This document shows, in pieces, positions 45,575-54,041 of a stretch of DNA of 64,000 nucleotides. Below the pieces are notes generated by a model that ran no database searches, had not been told where the DNA came from, and saw only the letters and a list, made by a program, of their open reading frames with translations. A program made the position numbers and the translations under genes. The DNA comes from VBOC01 sp035635475 (GTDB lineage Bacteria > Bacteroidota > Ignavibacteria > UBA10030 > SZUA-254): NCBI GenBank assembly GCA_035635475.1, contig DASQAZ010000134.1:13525-77524 (forward strand). The letters are read 5' to 3'. Within the stretch, counting starts at the first letter, position 1. Each line of letters starts with the position of its first letter.

Positions 45575-46401
45575 GCGGGCAAAATACCAAACCACAGATA
45601 ATTCCCCAGATAATTTCACAGCGAAAACGGACCATGCTCGAAGTAAAGAATCTCCATGCCGGCATCGAGGGAAATGAGATCCTGCGCGGCGTCGACCTGA
45701 AGGTAGCGATCGGCGAGGTGCATGCCATCATGGGCCCAAACGGTTCCGGAAAGAGCACGCTGGCCCAGGTGCTGGCAGGCCGGGAGTCTTACCTCGTTAC
45801 GGCGGGGAATGTCTCATACGAGGGAAGAGACCTTCTGGCGATGAAGCCCGAGGACCGGGCCCGCGAGGGAGTCTTCATGGCCTTCCAATACCCTGTCGAA
45901 ATTCCCGGCGTCAGCAATACATATTTCCTGAAGGCCGCCCTGAACGCCGTCAGAAAATACAGGGGGATGGAAGAACTCGATGCGATGGATTTTCTCAAAT
46001 TGGTAAAGGAAAAAGCGAAGTTTGTCGATCTCGACGAATCACTGCTGAGCCGCCCGGTGAATCAGGGATTCTCCGGTGGAGAGAAGAAGCGGAATGAAAT
46101 ATTTCAGATGGCGGTGATGGAGCCGAGGCTGGCGATCCTGGATGAGACAGATTCAGGACTCGATATCGACGCCCTACGGTCCGTCGCCGACGGCATCAAC
46201 AAGCTCAGGAGCAGTGAAAACGCCACGATTATCGTGACCCACTATCAGCGACTGCTCGACTATATTATTCCTGATTTCGTCCATGTGCTGATCGACGGCC
46301 GCATTGTGAAATCGGGCGGCAAAGAGCTGGCTCTCGAACTCGAGGAGAAGGGGTACGACTGGGTGAAGGACATTGCTGATAAAATTGAGATGAGCACCTG
46401 A
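45571..46401 (+). CDS. sufC: Fe-S cluster assembly ATPase SufC
   Basis: An ABC-type ATPase with Walker A GPNGSGKSTLAQ, the SufC-specific FMAFQYPVEIPGVSN, signature FSGGEKKRNEI, Walker B LAILDETDSGLDIDA and H loop IVTHYQRLLDYI. It drives conformational change in SufB-SufD. The start at 45571 has GGGGAG upstream and overlaps the sufB stop, but gives a 21-residue extension compared with the usual N-terminus, which would begin at 45634 (MLEVKNLHAG). Confidence 0.95.
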   Translation: MSGQNTKPQIIPQIISQRKRTMLEVKNLHAGIEGNEILRGVDLKVAIGEVHAIMGPNGSGKSTLAQVLAGRESYLVTAGNVSYEGRDLLAMKPEDRAREGVFMAFQYPVEIPGVSNTYFLKAALNAVRKYRGMEELDAMDFLKLVKEKAKFVDLDESLLSRPVNQGFSGGEKKRNEIFQMAVMEPRLAILDETDSGLDIDALRSVADGINKLRSSENATIIVTHYQRLLDYIIPDFVHVLIDGRIVKSGGKELALELEEKGYDWVKDIADKIEMST

Positions 46402-46404
46402 ACT

Positions 46405-47823
46405 ATGAGTAGGCAATTGACCGAATCGGGACAGAATAATGCGAAGTTGCGACCACGGGCCGATGCCGTTCCGGAAGGTTCAGGGGGAGCCCGCTGGTAC
46501 CTGTCGAATTTTGAGGCCTTTGAAAAGAGTCTCAACGGCGAAGCCTCCTCCGGCATTCATGCCATCCGCAAGCAGGCAATCGCGCGCTTCGCGGAATTGG
46601 GATTTCCAACGACCCGGGATGAAGAGTGGAAGTACACCGATGTTTCATCGCTCGCGAAGGTGCCGTTTCATATTTTGCCCGGGGACACCCCGCAGGGCCT
46701 CACATCCGGCGAGATAGAGCCGTTTCGATATCAAAATCTGACCCCGAACACCATGGTGTGGGTGAACGGCCGCTTCTCCCGGGAGCTTTCGACGATCTCC
46801 CGCACGTCCATTCCGCAACGCGGGGTGAGGGCGGAAAGCGTTGCCGAGACTCTGGGAAATGACCCGGAATTGCTGATCCGGCATTTATCAAAGTATGCGC
46901 GGTATGATGATAACGCGTTCACCGCGTTAAGCACGGCTTTTTTCCAGGATGGAGCATTCCTCTCATTTCCGGACGGAATCGTTCTCGAAGATCCGATTCA
47001 CCTCCTCTTCGTCTCGACGAAACTCAGCGGGCCCACTGCACTGCATCCGCGGAACCTTATCTTGATAGGCAAGAACTGCCAGGTGTCGATTCTGGAAAGC
47101 CATCGGAGCCTCACGGAAGACGCCTGCTTCACCAATGCGGTCACCGAGATTCTCCTCGGTGAAAACTCCGTTCTCGAGTACCATCAGCTGCAGGACGAGC
47201 GCGACCAGTCCTTCCATGTGGGAACGACGCACGTTCTCCAGCAGCGCAGCAGCACGTTCACCTCGCACACTATTTCGCTGGGCGGGGCGCTCGTGCGGAA
47301 CAATCTTATCGGGGTCCTGGAGGGCGAGGGCGCCGAGTGCACGATGAACGGACTCTACGTCGCCACCGGCAGACAGCACATCGATAATCATACGGAGATC
47401 GACCACGCGATGCCTCATTGCAACAGCCATGAACTCTACAAGGGAATCCTCGCCGGAAGATCGAAAGGGGTGTTCAACGGAAAGATCCGAGTTCGCAAAG
47501 ACGCACAAAAGACCGACGCAAAACAGACAAACAAAAACCTGGTTCTCTCCGACAATGCTTCGGTGGATACTAAACCGCAGCTTGAGATCTTCGCCAACGA
47601 CGTGAGATGCACCCACGGCGCCACCATCGGACAACTCGACGAGGAGGCGATTTTTTACCTGCGTTCACGCGGAATCGGCGAGGGGAAAGCGCGCGATATG
47701 CTCATCGATGCCTTCGCGGGGGATGTGATCGACCGGATCAAACTAGAGCCCCTGAGCAAGAGCCTCCACGAAATTATTCACCGGCGGCTTGAAGACGAGC
47801 GCGCGGCGAAGGAGGCGGCATGA
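46405..47823 (+). CDS. sufD: Fe-S cluster assembly protein SufD
   Basis: A 472-residue SufB paralogue of the SufBC2D complex. FPTTRDEEWKYTDVSSLAK near residue 72 is the SufD N-terminal motif; the C-terminal core has NGLYVATGRQHIDNHTEIDH, LAGRSKGVFNGKI, CTHGATIGQLDEEAIFYLRS and the basic end. It starts 3 bp after the sufC stop and overlaps sufS by 4 bp. Confidence 0.95.
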   Translation: MSRQLTESGQNNAKLRPRADAVPEGSGGARWYLSNFEAFEKSLNGEASSGIHAIRKQAIARFAELGFPTTRDEEWKYTDVSSLAKVPFHILPGDTPQGLTSGEIEPFRYQNLTPNTMVWVNGRFSRELSTISRTSIPQRGVRAESVAETLGNDPELLIRHLSKYARYDDNAFTALSTAFFQDGAFLSFPDGIVLEDPIHLLFVSTKLSGPTALHPRNLILIGKNCQVSILESHRSLTEDACFTNAVTEILLGENSVLEYHQLQDERDQSFHVGTTHVLQQRSSTFTSHTISLGGALVRNNLIGVLEGEGAECTMNGLYVATGRQHIDNHTEIDHAMPHCNSHELYKGILAGRSKGVFNGKIRVRKDAQKTDAKQTNKNLVLSDNASVDTKPQLEIFANDVRCTHGATIGQLDEEAIFYLRSRGIGEGKARDMLIDAFAGDVIDRIKLEPLSKSLHEIIHRRLEDERAAKEAA

Positions 47824-49082
47824 GAACGGTTCACGATACAGCGATCCTCGATGCAGTCGGGAAATCCTTCGACGTAGGGAAAATCCGGAATGACTTCCCG
47901 ATCCTGAAGCAGCGGATCAACGGGAAGCCGTTGGTGTACCTCGACAATGCGGCGACGAGCCAGAAGCCGCAAGCCGTCATCGACGCGATGACCCGATTCT
48001 ACGTTGAGGAGAATTCGAACATCCACCGCGGAGTTCACACGCTCAGCGATAAAGCGACGCAATCGTACGAGGCGGCGCGCGTCAAAATTCAGAAATTCAT
48101 CAATGCGGCCTCTCCGCAGGAAATCATCTTCGTGAGGGGTACGACCGAGGGCGTCAATCTGGTTGCACGTTCGTACGGCGCTGTTCATCTCGCAGCCGGC
48201 AACGAGGTCATCATCTCCGCGATGGAACATCATTCAAATATTGTTCCGTGGCAGCTCGTGTGCGCCGAACGGGGAGCGGGCCTGCGAATCATCCCGATGA
48301 GCGATGAGGGAGAACTCGACCTGAAGGCCTACGAAAAACTTTTCAGTACCGAGACGCGACTTGTCTCGATCGGCCACGTATCGAACGCACTCGGGACGAT
48401 CAACCCCATAAAAGACATGATCCGCGTGGCGCATAACCAGGGAGTGCCAGTATTGATCGACGGGGCCCAGGCGGTCCCGCACATGCCGGTGGACGTTCGC
48501 GATCTGGATTGCGACTTTTACGTATTTTCGGGGCACAAGATGTTCGGGCCGACGGGAATCGGGATCCTCTATGGGAAGCGAAAACTGCTCGAAGCGATGC
48601 CGCCCTATCAGGGAGGGGGAGACATGATCAAGTCGGTTACATTCGAAAAGACGATCTATAATGATCTTCCGCATAAGTTTGAAGCCGGGACGCCGAATAT
48701 TTCAGGCGGCGTCGGACTCGGAGCCGCAGTCGATTATCTCGGGCGGATCGAGGTTGAAGGAGCGATGGCACACGAGCGCGAGGTCCTGCGCTATGCGACC
48801 TCGGCGCTGGCCGGTGTGAGCGGGCTGCGCATGATCGGGACGGCGCGACAGAAGACCGGAGTCGTCTCGTTCGTGCTTGACGGCATCCACCCTCACGATA
48901 TCGGAACCATTCTTGATGACGACGGAATTGCGATACGCACCGGACACCATTGCGCTCAGCCGGTTATGCAGCGCTTTGGAATCCCGGCGACGGCCCGGGC
49001 GTCGTTTGCGCTCTATAATACCGTGCAAGAAGTGGATGCGCTCGTCGCGGGAATTCATCACGCCGTGAAGGTGTTTAGCTAA
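47820..49082 (+). CDS. sufS: Cysteine desulfurase SufS
   Basis: A class II cysteine desulfurase of 420 residues with VYLDNAATSQKP, ISAMEHHSNIVPW, the PLP lysine K240 in FSGHKMFGPTG and the catalytic C378 in RTGHHCAQP. In SUF systems with SufU it hands persulfide sulfur to SufU. Its ATG overlaps the sufD stop (ATGA) and its stop overlaps sufU. Confidence 0.96.
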   Translation: MRTVHDTAILDAVGKSFDVGKIRNDFPILKQRINGKPLVYLDNAATSQKPQAVIDAMTRFYVEENSNIHRGVHTLSDKATQSYEAARVKIQKFINAASPQEIIFVRGTTEGVNLVARSYGAVHLAAGNEVIISAMEHHSNIVPWQLVCAERGAGLRIIPMSDEGELDLKAYEKLFSTETRLVSIGHVSNALGTINPIKDMIRVAHNQGVPVLIDGAQAVPHMPVDVRDLDCDFYVFSGHKMFGPTGIGILYGKRKLLEAMPPYQGGGDMIKSVTFEKTIYNDLPHKFEAGTPNISGGVGLGAAVDYLGRIEVEGAMAHEREVLRYATSALAGVSGLRMIGTARQKTGVVSFVLDGIHPHDIGTILDDDGIAIRTGHHCAQPVMQRFGIPATARASFALYNTVQEVDALVAGIHHAVKVFS

Positions 49083-49534
49083 TGTCCGCCCTGAGAGAGC
49101 TCTACCAGGAGGTTATCCTGGATCACAATAAAAGCCCTCGCAATTTCCGAACGATGGCGCACGCCGACCGTAGAGTGGAAGGGTATAATCCGCTGTGCGG
49201 CGACCACTACACAATTTACCTGAAGATCGACGGCGATGTCATCGCGGATGTCAGTTTTGAAGGAAACGGATGCGCAATCTCGAAGGCGTCTGCTTCGGTG
49301 ATGAGCTCCGTCGTGAAGGGGAAATCGAAGGCGGAGGCCGAACTTCTGTTCGAGAAATTCCATCACCTCGTGACCGGCGAGCCCGATGCCACTGATCACA
49401 TTGAGAATCTGGGAAAGCTTGCCGCCTTTTCCGGGGTTTCCGAATTTCCGGCACGCGTGAAGTGCGCAACGCTTGCGTGGCACACGCTCCACGCGGCGCT
49501 TGCATCAGAGGAGGCGGTCGTTTCGACCGAGTAG
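49082..49534 (+). CDS. sufU: SufU-type zinc-dependent sulfurtransferase
   Basis: This 150-residue protein has YQEVILDHNKSPRN, the ligand motifs NPLCGDHY (Cys and Asp), EGNGCAISKASAS and VKCATLAWHTL, the pattern of SufU in Gram-positive bacteria, where it binds zinc and takes sulfur from SufS. The insertion between the second and third cysteine that separates SufU from IscU is present. It overlaps sufS by one base. Confidence 0.94.
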   Translation: MSALRELYQEVILDHNKSPRNFRTMAHADRRVEGYNPLCGDHYTIYLKIDGDVIADVSFEGNGCAISKASASVMSSVVKGKSKAEAELLFEKFHHLVTGEPDATDHIENLGKLAAFSGVSEFPARVKCATLAWHTLHAALASEEAVVSTE

Positions 49535-49562
49535 AAGAGAACCGTGGCGATACCAGAACATG

Positions 49563-49591
49563 TTGAAAAAGACTTCAAAATTGCGTATATA
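49563..49591 (+). promoter_or_regulatory. Internal sigma-70-like promoter before the DUF59 gene
   Basis: TTGAAA (49563-49568), a 17-bp spacer and TATATA (49586-49591) lie in an AT-rich patch between sufU and the DUF59 gene. It could give the last two Fe-S genes independent expression, and its presence argues that the DUF59 protein starts at 49622 rather than 49544. Confidence 0.45.
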
Positions 49592-49621
49592 CGAGAGGAG
49601 CAAACAACGAACTCTTCACGG

Positions 49622-49951
49622 ATGGATGAAATCAGTTTGATTGAAAGGAATATCATCGAAGCGCAGGTCATCGAAGCTCTCCGTACCTGTTTTGACCCGG
49701 AGATTCCTGTGAATATTTATGAGCTCGGATTGATTTATCGCGTCGACGTGGACGATGCCGGCGCCGTGAAAATCGCCATGACGCTCACATCGCCAAGTTG
49801 CCCCGCAGCGCAATCTCTCCCGCCTGACGTCGAATCCAAAGTAAAAAGCGTCCAGGGGGTTTCCAGCGCAAAGGTGGAGGTCGTCTGGGAACCGACGTGG
49901 AATCCGTCGATGATGTCTGAGGCTGCGAAACTTGAGCTTGGAATGTTTTAA
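49622..49951 (+). CDS. DUF59/MIP18-family Fe-S assembly protein (SufT-like)
   Basis: This 109-residue protein carries the MIP18/PaaD signature CFDPEIPVNIYELGLIYRV and the cluster-related TLTSPSCPAAQSLP. Relatives (SufT, PaaD, the CIA factor Cia2) help deliver clusters to target proteins. The start is chosen at ATG 49622 because the family begins about there and a promoter-like element lies upstream. A GTG at 49544 would add 26 unconserved residues. It follows sufU and precedes the A-type carrier. Confidence 0.88.
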   Translation: MDEISLIERNIIEAQVIEALRTCFDPEIPVNIYELGLIYRVDVDDAGAVKIAMTLTSPSCPAAQSLPPDVESKVKSVQGVSSAKVEVVWEPTWNPSMMSEAAKLELGMF

Positions 49952-49974
49952 TCGTTAACAGAAAAAGGAGACCG

Positions 49975-50343
49975 ATGCCGGAAACGACCACATTAAACAA
50001 ACCGAAATTGAAAGAGGACATCACCCTGACTGCGAAGGCCGCGGAGCATATTCTCGTAATCAAGAAGGAAAACAAGATTCCCGACAGTCACGCATTACGC
50101 GTCGGCGTTAAGGGCGGCGGATGCTCGGGCCTGACCTATGTTCTGGGATTTGACGCAGAATCGAAACAGGGTGATACGATTCTCGAGATCCAGGGGATTA
50201 CCGTTTATATCGATCCGAAGAGTCTGTTTTTTCTTTCGGGAACGGAGCTCGACTTTCAGGACGGGTTGAATGGGAAGGGGTTTGTGTTTAATAACCCGCA
50301 GGCAGCGAAGACCTGCGGCTGCGGCAACTCCTTCGGCGTTTGA
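49975..50343 (+). CDS. A-type iron-sulfur carrier (IscA/SufA/ErpA family)
   Basis: This 122-residue protein has the three cluster-binding cysteines of A-type carriers: GGGCSGLTY in the centre and TCGCGNSF at the C-terminus, with LTAKAAEHI at the start of the fold. It accepts clusters from SufBCD and passes them on. ATG 49975 has a strong AAAAGGAG ribosome site. It is the last gene of the Fe-S locus. Confidence 0.94.
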   Translation: MPETTTLNKPKLKEDITLTAKAAEHILVIKKENKIPDSHALRVGVKGGGCSGLTYVLGFDAESKQGDTILEIQGITVYIDPKSLFFLSGTELDFQDGLNGKGFVFNNPQAAKTCGCGNSFGV

Positions 50344-50411
50344 CCTGCCGCGCGGCGGCCATCCGATCGCGTCCGGCCTTTGAAATGATTTTTTGATCAG
50401 GATGTCCCGGC

Positions 50412-50582
50412 ATGAAAAAGATCATCTTTCTCCTGCTGCTTGCCATTCCTTCTGCAGTCCTTTTCCCCCAGAGCGTCAGCTACAATCTATCGCACATTCA
50501 CGGCATCACGCTGATTGTGCCGGGCGCCGGTCTCATCGCCTACAATTTGCGCGCAAGAACACAGCCTCGCAACCACCACTAG
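50412..50582 (+). CDS. Tiny secreted or membrane peptide
   Basis: An open frame of 56 residues with a classical signal sequence, MKKIIFLLLLAIPSAVLFPQ, followed by a short mature part with a second hydrophobic stretch (GITLIVPGAGLIAYNL) and a basic His-rich end. AGGA at 50399-50402 is a suitable ribosome site. It ends 10 bp before the superoxide dismutase start, so the two may be co-translated. I recognise no family. Confidence 0.5.
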   Translation: MKKIIFLLLLAIPSAVLFPQSVSYNLSHIHGITLIVPGAGLIAYNLRARTQPRNHH

Positions 50583-50592
50583 GAAACCGGAG

Positions 50593-51312
50593 ATGAAACG
50601 GAGAACATTTATTTCAACCGCTATGCTGAGCGGCGCGTATTCACTGCTGCAGAACAATCGATTATTGTCATCAATCAAACCGATCACACAATCACAGGAG
50701 CAATCAACCATGCCATTTACACTTCCCAACCTGCCGTATCCGACTGATGCCCTTGAGCCCTCCATCGATAAGATGACCATGGAGATTCATCACGGAAAGC
50801 ATCACGCGGCATATGTAACCAATCTGAATAAGGCGATCGAAGGGACGGAATGGGATAAGAAATCCATCGAACAAATCCTTGCCGGTGTTTCGAAGCTTCC
50901 GGTCGCGGTAAGAAATAACGGGGGGGGACATTACAATCACTCGTTGTTCTGGAATTGGATGAAACCGAAAGGGGGAGGGGCACCCACCGGCGACCTGGCG
51001 GCGGCCATCACCCGGGATTTCGGATCGTTCGAAAAGTTTAAGGAGCAGCTCTCCGGGGCCGGTATGAACAGATTCGGATCGGGCTGGGCCTGGCTCATCA
51101 AGCAGGACGGAAAGCTTGCAATCACTTCCACGCCCAATCAGGATAATCCAGTGATGGACCTCGCCGATGTGAAGGGAGTTCCGATCCTCGGCATCGACGT
51201 GTGGGAACACGCGTATTATCTGAAGTATCAGAACCGCAGGGCCGAATACCTCGCTGCCTTCTGGAATGTTGTCAATTGGGACGAAGTAGCCAAACGTTTC
51301 TCCGGCAAATGA
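50593..51312 (+). CDS. Superoxide dismutase (Fe/Mn family), possibly Tat-exported
   Basis: The enzyme dismutates superoxide. Metal ligands fall in MEIHHGKHHAAYV, GGGHYNHSLFWNW, DVWEHAYYLKYQNRR; the GGG and the later NQDNPV fit the Mn/cambialistic group. From 50593 the protein begins MKRRTFISTAMLSGA, which looks like a twin-arginine leader, so an exported 239-residue precursor is possible. A second start at ATG 50710 (MPFTLPNLPYP), with AGGAG upstream, gives a normal cytoplasmic 200-residue enzyme. Both starts have plausible ribosome sites. Confidence 0.9.
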   Translation: MKRRTFISTAMLSGAYSLLQNNRLLSSIKPITQSQEQSTMPFTLPNLPYPTDALEPSIDKMTMEIHHGKHHAAYVTNLNKAIEGTEWDKKSIEQILAGVSKLPVAVRNNGGGHYNHSLFWNWMKPKGGGAPTGDLAAAITRDFGSFEKFKEQLSGAGMNRFGSGWAWLIKQDGKLAITSTPNQDNPVMDLADVKGVPILGIDVWEHAYYLKYQNRRAEYLAAFWNVVNWDEVAKRFSGK

Positions 51313-51342
51313 GAGGAACCTGCAACCCCTCACAATCAATAG

Positions 51343-51816
51343 ATGGTTCTGAATATGTCCTACAAGAAGTTCCCGATGGAACCAGACAAGCAGATCGCGC
51401 TGGTTGCTCACGACAACAAGAAGCACGACCTGGTGGAATGGGCGCGCTTCAATCGCGATCTCCTTGCTCACCACAAGGTCTATGCGACCGGTACGACCGG
51501 TACGATTCTGGAGAAGGAGCTTGGCTTCCACATCACCAAGCTCCAGAGCGGCCCCCTGGGGGGAGATCAGCAAATAGGGGCCAAGATCGTCCAGGGTGAA
51601 ATCGATTTCCTGATCTTTTTCTGGGATCCGCTCGAACCGCAGCCGCATGACCCCGACGTCAAGGCTCTCCTGCGGATGGCCGTAGTTTGGAACATACCGA
51701 TTGCGTGCAATCGCGCGACGGCGGATTTCATGATCTCCTCTCCGCTGATGGACGGCGAGTATGAGCGACTGGTGCCTGATTATGAAGCGCAGCAGACTCG
51801 CGCGATCCCGGTCTAA
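51343..51816 (+). CDS. mgsA: Methylglyoxal synthase
   Basis: MgsA converts dihydroxyacetone phosphate to methylglyoxal and phosphate, a bypass of lower glycolysis under phosphate limitation. It shows VAHDNKKHDLVEW, ATGTTGTIL, the phosphate-binding SGPLGGDQQIGA and the catalytic DPLEPQPHDPDVKALLR, and is 157 residues, the usual length. ATG 51343 or 51355. It is 30 bp after the dismutase gene. Methylglyoxal detoxification would be expected to use bacillithiol here. Confidence 0.95.
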   Translation: MVLNMSYKKFPMEPDKQIALVAHDNKKHDLVEWARFNRDLLAHHKVYATGTTGTILEKELGFHITKLQSGPLGGDQQIGAKIVQGEIDFLIFFWDPLEPQPHDPDVKALLRMAVVWNIPIACNRATADFMISSPLMDGEYERLVPDYEAQQTRAIPV

Positions 51817-51832
51817 CAGAGTACATTCATCC

Positions 51833-53752
51833 ATGACACGACGGCTTATTCACTTCTTCGCGATCGCGTCGGCGATTCTGGCGCCCTCTCATTCTCTGAT
51901 TGCACAAGGGAAACAGCCGGGGATCGTCCTCTCGGTGGACGCACGGGAATCGCCGAGGCGGCTCTTGCATGTCAAGGAGTCGATCGCGGTCGTACCGGGG
52001 CCTCTGACCCTGGTTTATCCAAAATGGATTCCGGGTGAGCACGGGCCCACCGGACCGATCGCCGATCTCGTCGGAATCAAGATTTTCGCCGGCCGGGCAG
52101 CGGTTGCCTGGAGGCGGGATCTCGAAGAGATGTATGAAATTCACTGCGATGTACCATCCGGAACGAACCGGGTCGACCTCAGTTTTGATTTTCTCCTCCC
52201 TCCGCAGGGTGAACGCTTTTCCTCCGGCGCATCGTCGACCGCCCAGCTCGTCGTCATTAACTGGAATCAGGTCGTCCTCTTTCCGAAAGGTGCGGATCCC
52301 GACGAAATGAACGTGAGCGCGACTCTCACGCTCTCCCCCGATTGGAAATTCGGCAGCGCCCTCGAGACCGACCGCGAGGCGGGCAGGGCAATCACCTTCA
52401 AACCGGTTCCATTAGCGAAACTGATTGATTCCCCGGTGGTTACAGGGGCACACTTCCGCCGCGTCGATCTCGGAACGGTGGCCGGTGCTCCGCATAATCT
52501 AGACATCGTGAGCGACAATGAGGCGGCGCTCGAGATGAACGACCAGCTTGTCGGCGCGTACCGCAAACTGGTCCTTGAGGCAAACGGCCTGTTTGGGGCG
52601 CACCATTATAAACATTACGACTTCCTTCTGACGCTCAGCGACGACGTCGCGCACTTCGGCCTTGAACATCATCAATCGAGCGATGATCGTCTTCCGGAAC
52701 GATCCCTGGTGGACGAGAAATTGAGGAGGAATGCGGCCGGCCTGCTTCCTCACGAATTTGTCCATTCGTGGAACGGAAAATACCGCAGGCCCACCGGTCT
52801 GGCGACTGGAGACTATACCACGCCAATGAAGGGCGACTTGCTCTGGGTCTACGAGGGCCTGACGCAGTACCTGGGAAAGGTCCTTTCGGCGCGCTCCGGC
52901 CTGCGGACTCCCGAGGAGCACCGCGAGGATCTCGCACTGCTCGCCGCGCGCCTGGATTACCGGCCCGGACGTGAGTGGCGGCCGCTTCAGGATTGCGCCG
53001 ATGAGGCGCAGATCCTTTACAACGCGGGGTCTGATTGGGAAGCGTACCGGCGGAGCACAGACTTCTACGATGAGAGCAATCTGATCTGGCTCGAAGCCGA
53101 CGCGATCATCCGCCAGGAGAGCCGGGGGGCCAAGTCCCTCGATGATTTTTGTAAGGCGTTCCATGGCGGGACCAACAGCGAGCCAGTGGTGAAACCGTAC
53201 GCGTTCGAAGATGTTCTTGCCGCGTTGAGCGACGTGGCGCGCTACGACTGGGCCGGCTTTCTTAAGGTTCGATTGCAGTCTCTGGCTCCCCATGCTCCGC
53301 TGGGGGGCATTGAGTTGTCCGGCTGGAAGCTGGTATACAAGAATACCCCCTCCTCCATCGAGGAGGCCGAGGAGTCTGCACACAAGTCGTTCGATCTTCG
53401 CTTCTCAATCGGCGTAGTTTTGAGTGACGAAGGAGCGATGGTCGACGTATCGCCCACGTCACCGGCGGCCGAGGCTGGGCTGGCCCCCGGGATGAAACTG
53501 GTCGCCGTCGACGGCCGCAAGTTTTCAAAGGACATCCTGCTTGATGCGCTCAGAGGACATGTCAAGGATTCTTCTCCTCTCGAACTGCTCGCAGCCAATG
53601 GAGAATTCTATAAGACGTACCGCGTCGATTACCACCTCGGTTTGCGCTACCCCTCTCTGGAACGGATTCCGTCGAAGCCGGATTTGCTTTCCTCGATCAT
53701 TAAACCGGTCGCTGTTTCACCCGGAGTCCCGCCGGGCGGGACGGGGCGCTAG
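51833..53752 (+). CDS. M61 glycyl-aminopeptidase family protein with PDZ domain
   Basis: A 639-residue secreted metallopeptidase. The signal peptide is about 1-25. The N-terminal beta domain begins VYPKWIPGEHGPTGPI, the catalytic zinc site is HEFVH (H307, E308, H311) in PHEFVHSWNGKYRRP, and a PDZ domain lies at about 530-600 (VVLSDEGAMVDVSPTSPAAEAGL). This is the typical M61 arrangement. The ATG at 51833 places the signal peptide at the N-terminus; the longer frame overlaps mgsA. Its 3' end is part of a GC-rich hairpin. Confidence 0.92.
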   Translation: MTRRLIHFFAIASAILAPSHSLIAQGKQPGIVLSVDARESPRRLLHVKESIAVVPGPLTLVYPKWIPGEHGPTGPIADLVGIKIFAGRAAVAWRRDLEEMYEIHCDVPSGTNRVDLSFDFLLPPQGERFSSGASSTAQLVVINWNQVVLFPKGADPDEMNVSATLTLSPDWKFGSALETDREAGRAITFKPVPLAKLIDSPVVTGAHFRRVDLGTVAGAPHNLDIVSDNEAALEMNDQLVGAYRKLVLEANGLFGAHHYKHYDFLLTLSDDVAHFGLEHHQSSDDRLPERSLVDEKLRRNAAGLLPHEFVHSWNGKYRRPTGLATGDYTTPMKGDLLWVYEGLTQYLGKVLSARSGLRTPEEHREDLALLAARLDYRPGREWRPLQDCADEAQILYNAGSDWEAYRRSTDFYDESNLIWLEADAIIRQESRGAKSLDDFCKAFHGGTNSEPVVKPYAFEDVLAALSDVARYDWAGFLKVRLQSLAPHAPLGGIELSGWKLVYKNTPSSIEEAEESAHKSFDLRFSIGVVLSDEGAMVDVSPTSPAAEAGLAPGMKLVAVDGRKFSKDILLDALRGHVKDSSPLELLAANGEFYKTYRVDYHLGLRYPSLERIPSKPDLLSSIIKPVAVSPGVPPGGTGR

Positions 53753-53789
53753 CCCGCCGAAGGACCGTCCCGGGTAGGCCCGGGCCCGG
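53726..53789 (+). terminator. Cluster of GC-rich hairpins after the M61 gene
   Basis: GTCCCGCC/GGCGGGAC (53726-53742) overlaps the end of the M61 gene, GGGC-GCTA-GCCC (53744-53755) covers its stop codon, and CCCGGG-TAGG-CCCGGG (53769-53784) follows. None has a T tract, so Rho-independent termination is uncertain; they may stabilise the mRNA end. Confidence 0.3.
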
Positions 53790-53844
53790 CGATATACGGA
53801 CTTCCCCGAGGGCTCTTCGCTCACCCCTGCATCTTGATTCCGAG

Positions 53845-53873
53845 TTGAAAAACCTGTATCATGCGGTTAGAAT
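53845..53873 (+). promoter_or_regulatory. Sigma-70-like promoter of the small basic protein-folP-cdaA unit
   Basis: TTGAAA (53845-53850), exactly 17 bp and TAGAAT (53868-53873) precede the 34-residue protein gene by about 52 bp. This is one of the best consensus promoters in the window. Confidence 0.6.
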
Positions 53874-53925
53874 GTGAGACTTCACAGACTAACTGGTCGT
53901 ACTTTTTCAACGCGGAGCGTGTCGA

Positions 53926-54030
53926 ATGAACAAGAAACTCAAGAATGCCAGAAAGAAGCACCGGAGGAATGTCAAGAGGGTGAAGGCAAAGCAGCGAGCC
54001 GCCCGCGAAGGCGCGCGCAAGAGGATGTAG
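53926..54030 (+). CDS. 34-residue highly basic protein
   Basis: The frame encodes MNKKLKNARKKHRRNVKRVK followed by AKQRAAREGARKRM; more than half of the residues are Lys, Arg or His. The ATG has a GGAG ribosome site about 9 bp upstream and a strong promoter 52 bp upstream, and folP starts 11 bp after the stop. Such size and charge are typical of small ribosome-bound proteins or RNA chaperones. I do not recognise the exact family. A longer overlapping frame exists but is only an extension of folP in another register. Confidence 0.65.
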   Translation: MNKKLKNARKKHRRNVKRVKAKQRAAREGARKRM

Positions 54031-54041
54031 CATCAACGACA

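Noticed and set aside
50344..50411. GGCC...GGCC hairpin with T run after the A-type carrier gene as a terminator
   Set aside because: The stem is only 4 bp with a 14-nt loop and the T run is 9 nt away, too weak to call.
51481..51520. Short direct repeat of gaccggtac in mgsA
   Set aside because: It simply encodes the conserved ATGTTGT phosphate-binding motif of methylglyoxal synthase.
53874..54041. N-terminal extension of folP covering the small basic gene
   Set aside because: The extension is not like any FolP N-terminus and is the out-of-frame reading of the 34-residue basic gene.
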